The translations under genes were made by a program, and so were the position numbers. Source: Sphingomonadales bacterium (GTDB lineage Bacteria; Pseudomonadota; Alphaproteobacteria; Sphingomonadales; Sphingomonadaceae). From it: DNA of 5,130 bases. Shown here piece after piece: positions 4,986 through 5,130 of this stretch (its first letter is position 1; each line of letters begins with the position of its first letter). Under the pieces are notes generated by a model, which worked only from the letters and a program-made list of their open reading frames with translations, did not search any database and was not told where the DNA came from. The stretch spans positions 1-5,130 of the forward strand of contig JAIXPM010000340.1 in assembly GCA_027486275.1 (NCBI GenBank), given 5' to 3'.

Positions 4986-4995
4986 ATGCTAATGT
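4968..4995 (+). promoter_or_regulatory. Candidate promoter for the persulfide-dioxygenase-like gene
   Basis: TTGAAA at 4968-4973 is a good -35. A weak -10, TAATGT at 4990-4995, follows after 16 bases. The palindrome at 4979-4992 sits between and partly over them. The -10 is poor, so only the -35 and the operator position are reasonably convincing. Confidence 0.35.
4979..4992. promoter_or_regulatory. Perfect palindrome TTAGCAAATGCTAA, probable ArsR/BigR-type operator
   Basis: Six-base arms TTAGCA and TGCTAA surround a two-base centre. The site is AT-rich, symmetric and midway between the divergent arsR and MBL genes. It overlaps the -35 of arsR and the core of the candidate MBL promoter. ArsR-family dimers usually bind imperfect AT-rich 12-2-12 repeats in such positions, so a single site could repress both directions. 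A direct repeat of CTAAT (4974-4978 and 4989-4993) flanks and overlaps it. Confidence 0.65.
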
Positions 4996-5014
4996 CGCGG
5001 CATTGGAGATCGAT

Positions 5015-5130
5015 ATGAACCGCCCTGACGTCACTCCGTTCTTTGACCATGCGACCAACACGTGGACCTATCTCGTCTCCGACCCTGACACGGGCGAGGC
5101 CGTGATCATCGATGCGGTGCTGGATTATGA
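5015..5130 (+). CDS. Metallo-beta-lactamase-fold persulfide dioxygenase-like protein (Blh/ETHE1 type), N-terminal fragment
   Basis: Thirty-eight complete codons and two further bases lie before the window edge. They encode FFDHATNTWTYLVSDPDTG (9-27) followed by EAVIIDAVLDY (28-38). This is the N-terminal beta-sandwich strand pair that opens the MBL-fold persulfide dioxygenases and Blh proteins. In these the D of IID begins the first strand-loop, and the HxHxDH iron site comes after the part seen here. The ATG has GGAG (5005-5008) six bases upstream. The enzyme oxidises glutathione persulfide to sulfite and glutathione with O2. Its place beside a BigR-like regulator and a TauE/SafE permease strongly fits that role. 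The active site is outside the window, so glyoxalase II-like or other MBL functions cannot be excluded from sequence alone. Confidence 0.8.
   Translation, partial: MNRPDVTPFFDHATNTWTYLVSDPDTGEAVIIDAVLDY

Overview
The window is GC-rich DNA from an alphaproteobacterium. Codon use and the sulfide-response and aromatic-catabolism genes suggest a sphingomonad, but that placement is an inference from style and not from a marker gene. Three blocks are visible, and nothing resembles an RNA gene, IS element or CRISPR array.

Block 1 (1-3191) is a putative catabolic locus. A glutathione S-transferase-like gene runs off the left edge on the minus strand. A divergent operon on the plus strand contains a TetR-type regulator, a VAO/BBE-type FAD-linked oxidase and a protein of the 2,4-diacetylphloroglucinol hydrolase (PhlG) family. 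The three operon genes are joined by GTGA stop/start overlaps, so they are probably co-transcribed and translationally coupled. The divergent intergenic region is AT-richer and holds three different inverted repeats. It also has a strikingly non-random set of five ATGTCA/TGACAT half-sites, four of which form two palindromes at the tetR start. The likely reading is a self-regulated oxidase plus C-C hydrolase pathway for an acylated aromatic or diketone-like compound, with the GST as a possible third enzyme. The substrate is unknown.

Block 2 (3192-3838) is a scar. About 330 bases hold no recognisable gene. They are followed by the C-terminal end of a DUF3365/Tll0287-like haem protein (minus strand, CLSCH motif) and the C-terminal end of an RND efflux permease (plus strand). 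Both have lost their N-termini and they meet head to head near 3710-3720. This looks like a deletion or rearrangement junction.

Block 3 (3827-5130) is a sulfide/persulfide response module. An ArsR-family repressor of the BigR/SqrR type and a TauE/SafE sulfite-exporter-like permease form a minus-strand operon. Divergent from it, on the plus strand, is the start of a metallo-beta-lactamase-fold protein of the persulfide dioxygenase (Blh/ETHE1-like) type, cut by the right edge. A 14-bp perfect palindrome lies between the divergent promoters. In the expected scheme the regulator senses persulfide, the dioxygenase makes sulfite from glutathione persulfide, and the permease exports it.
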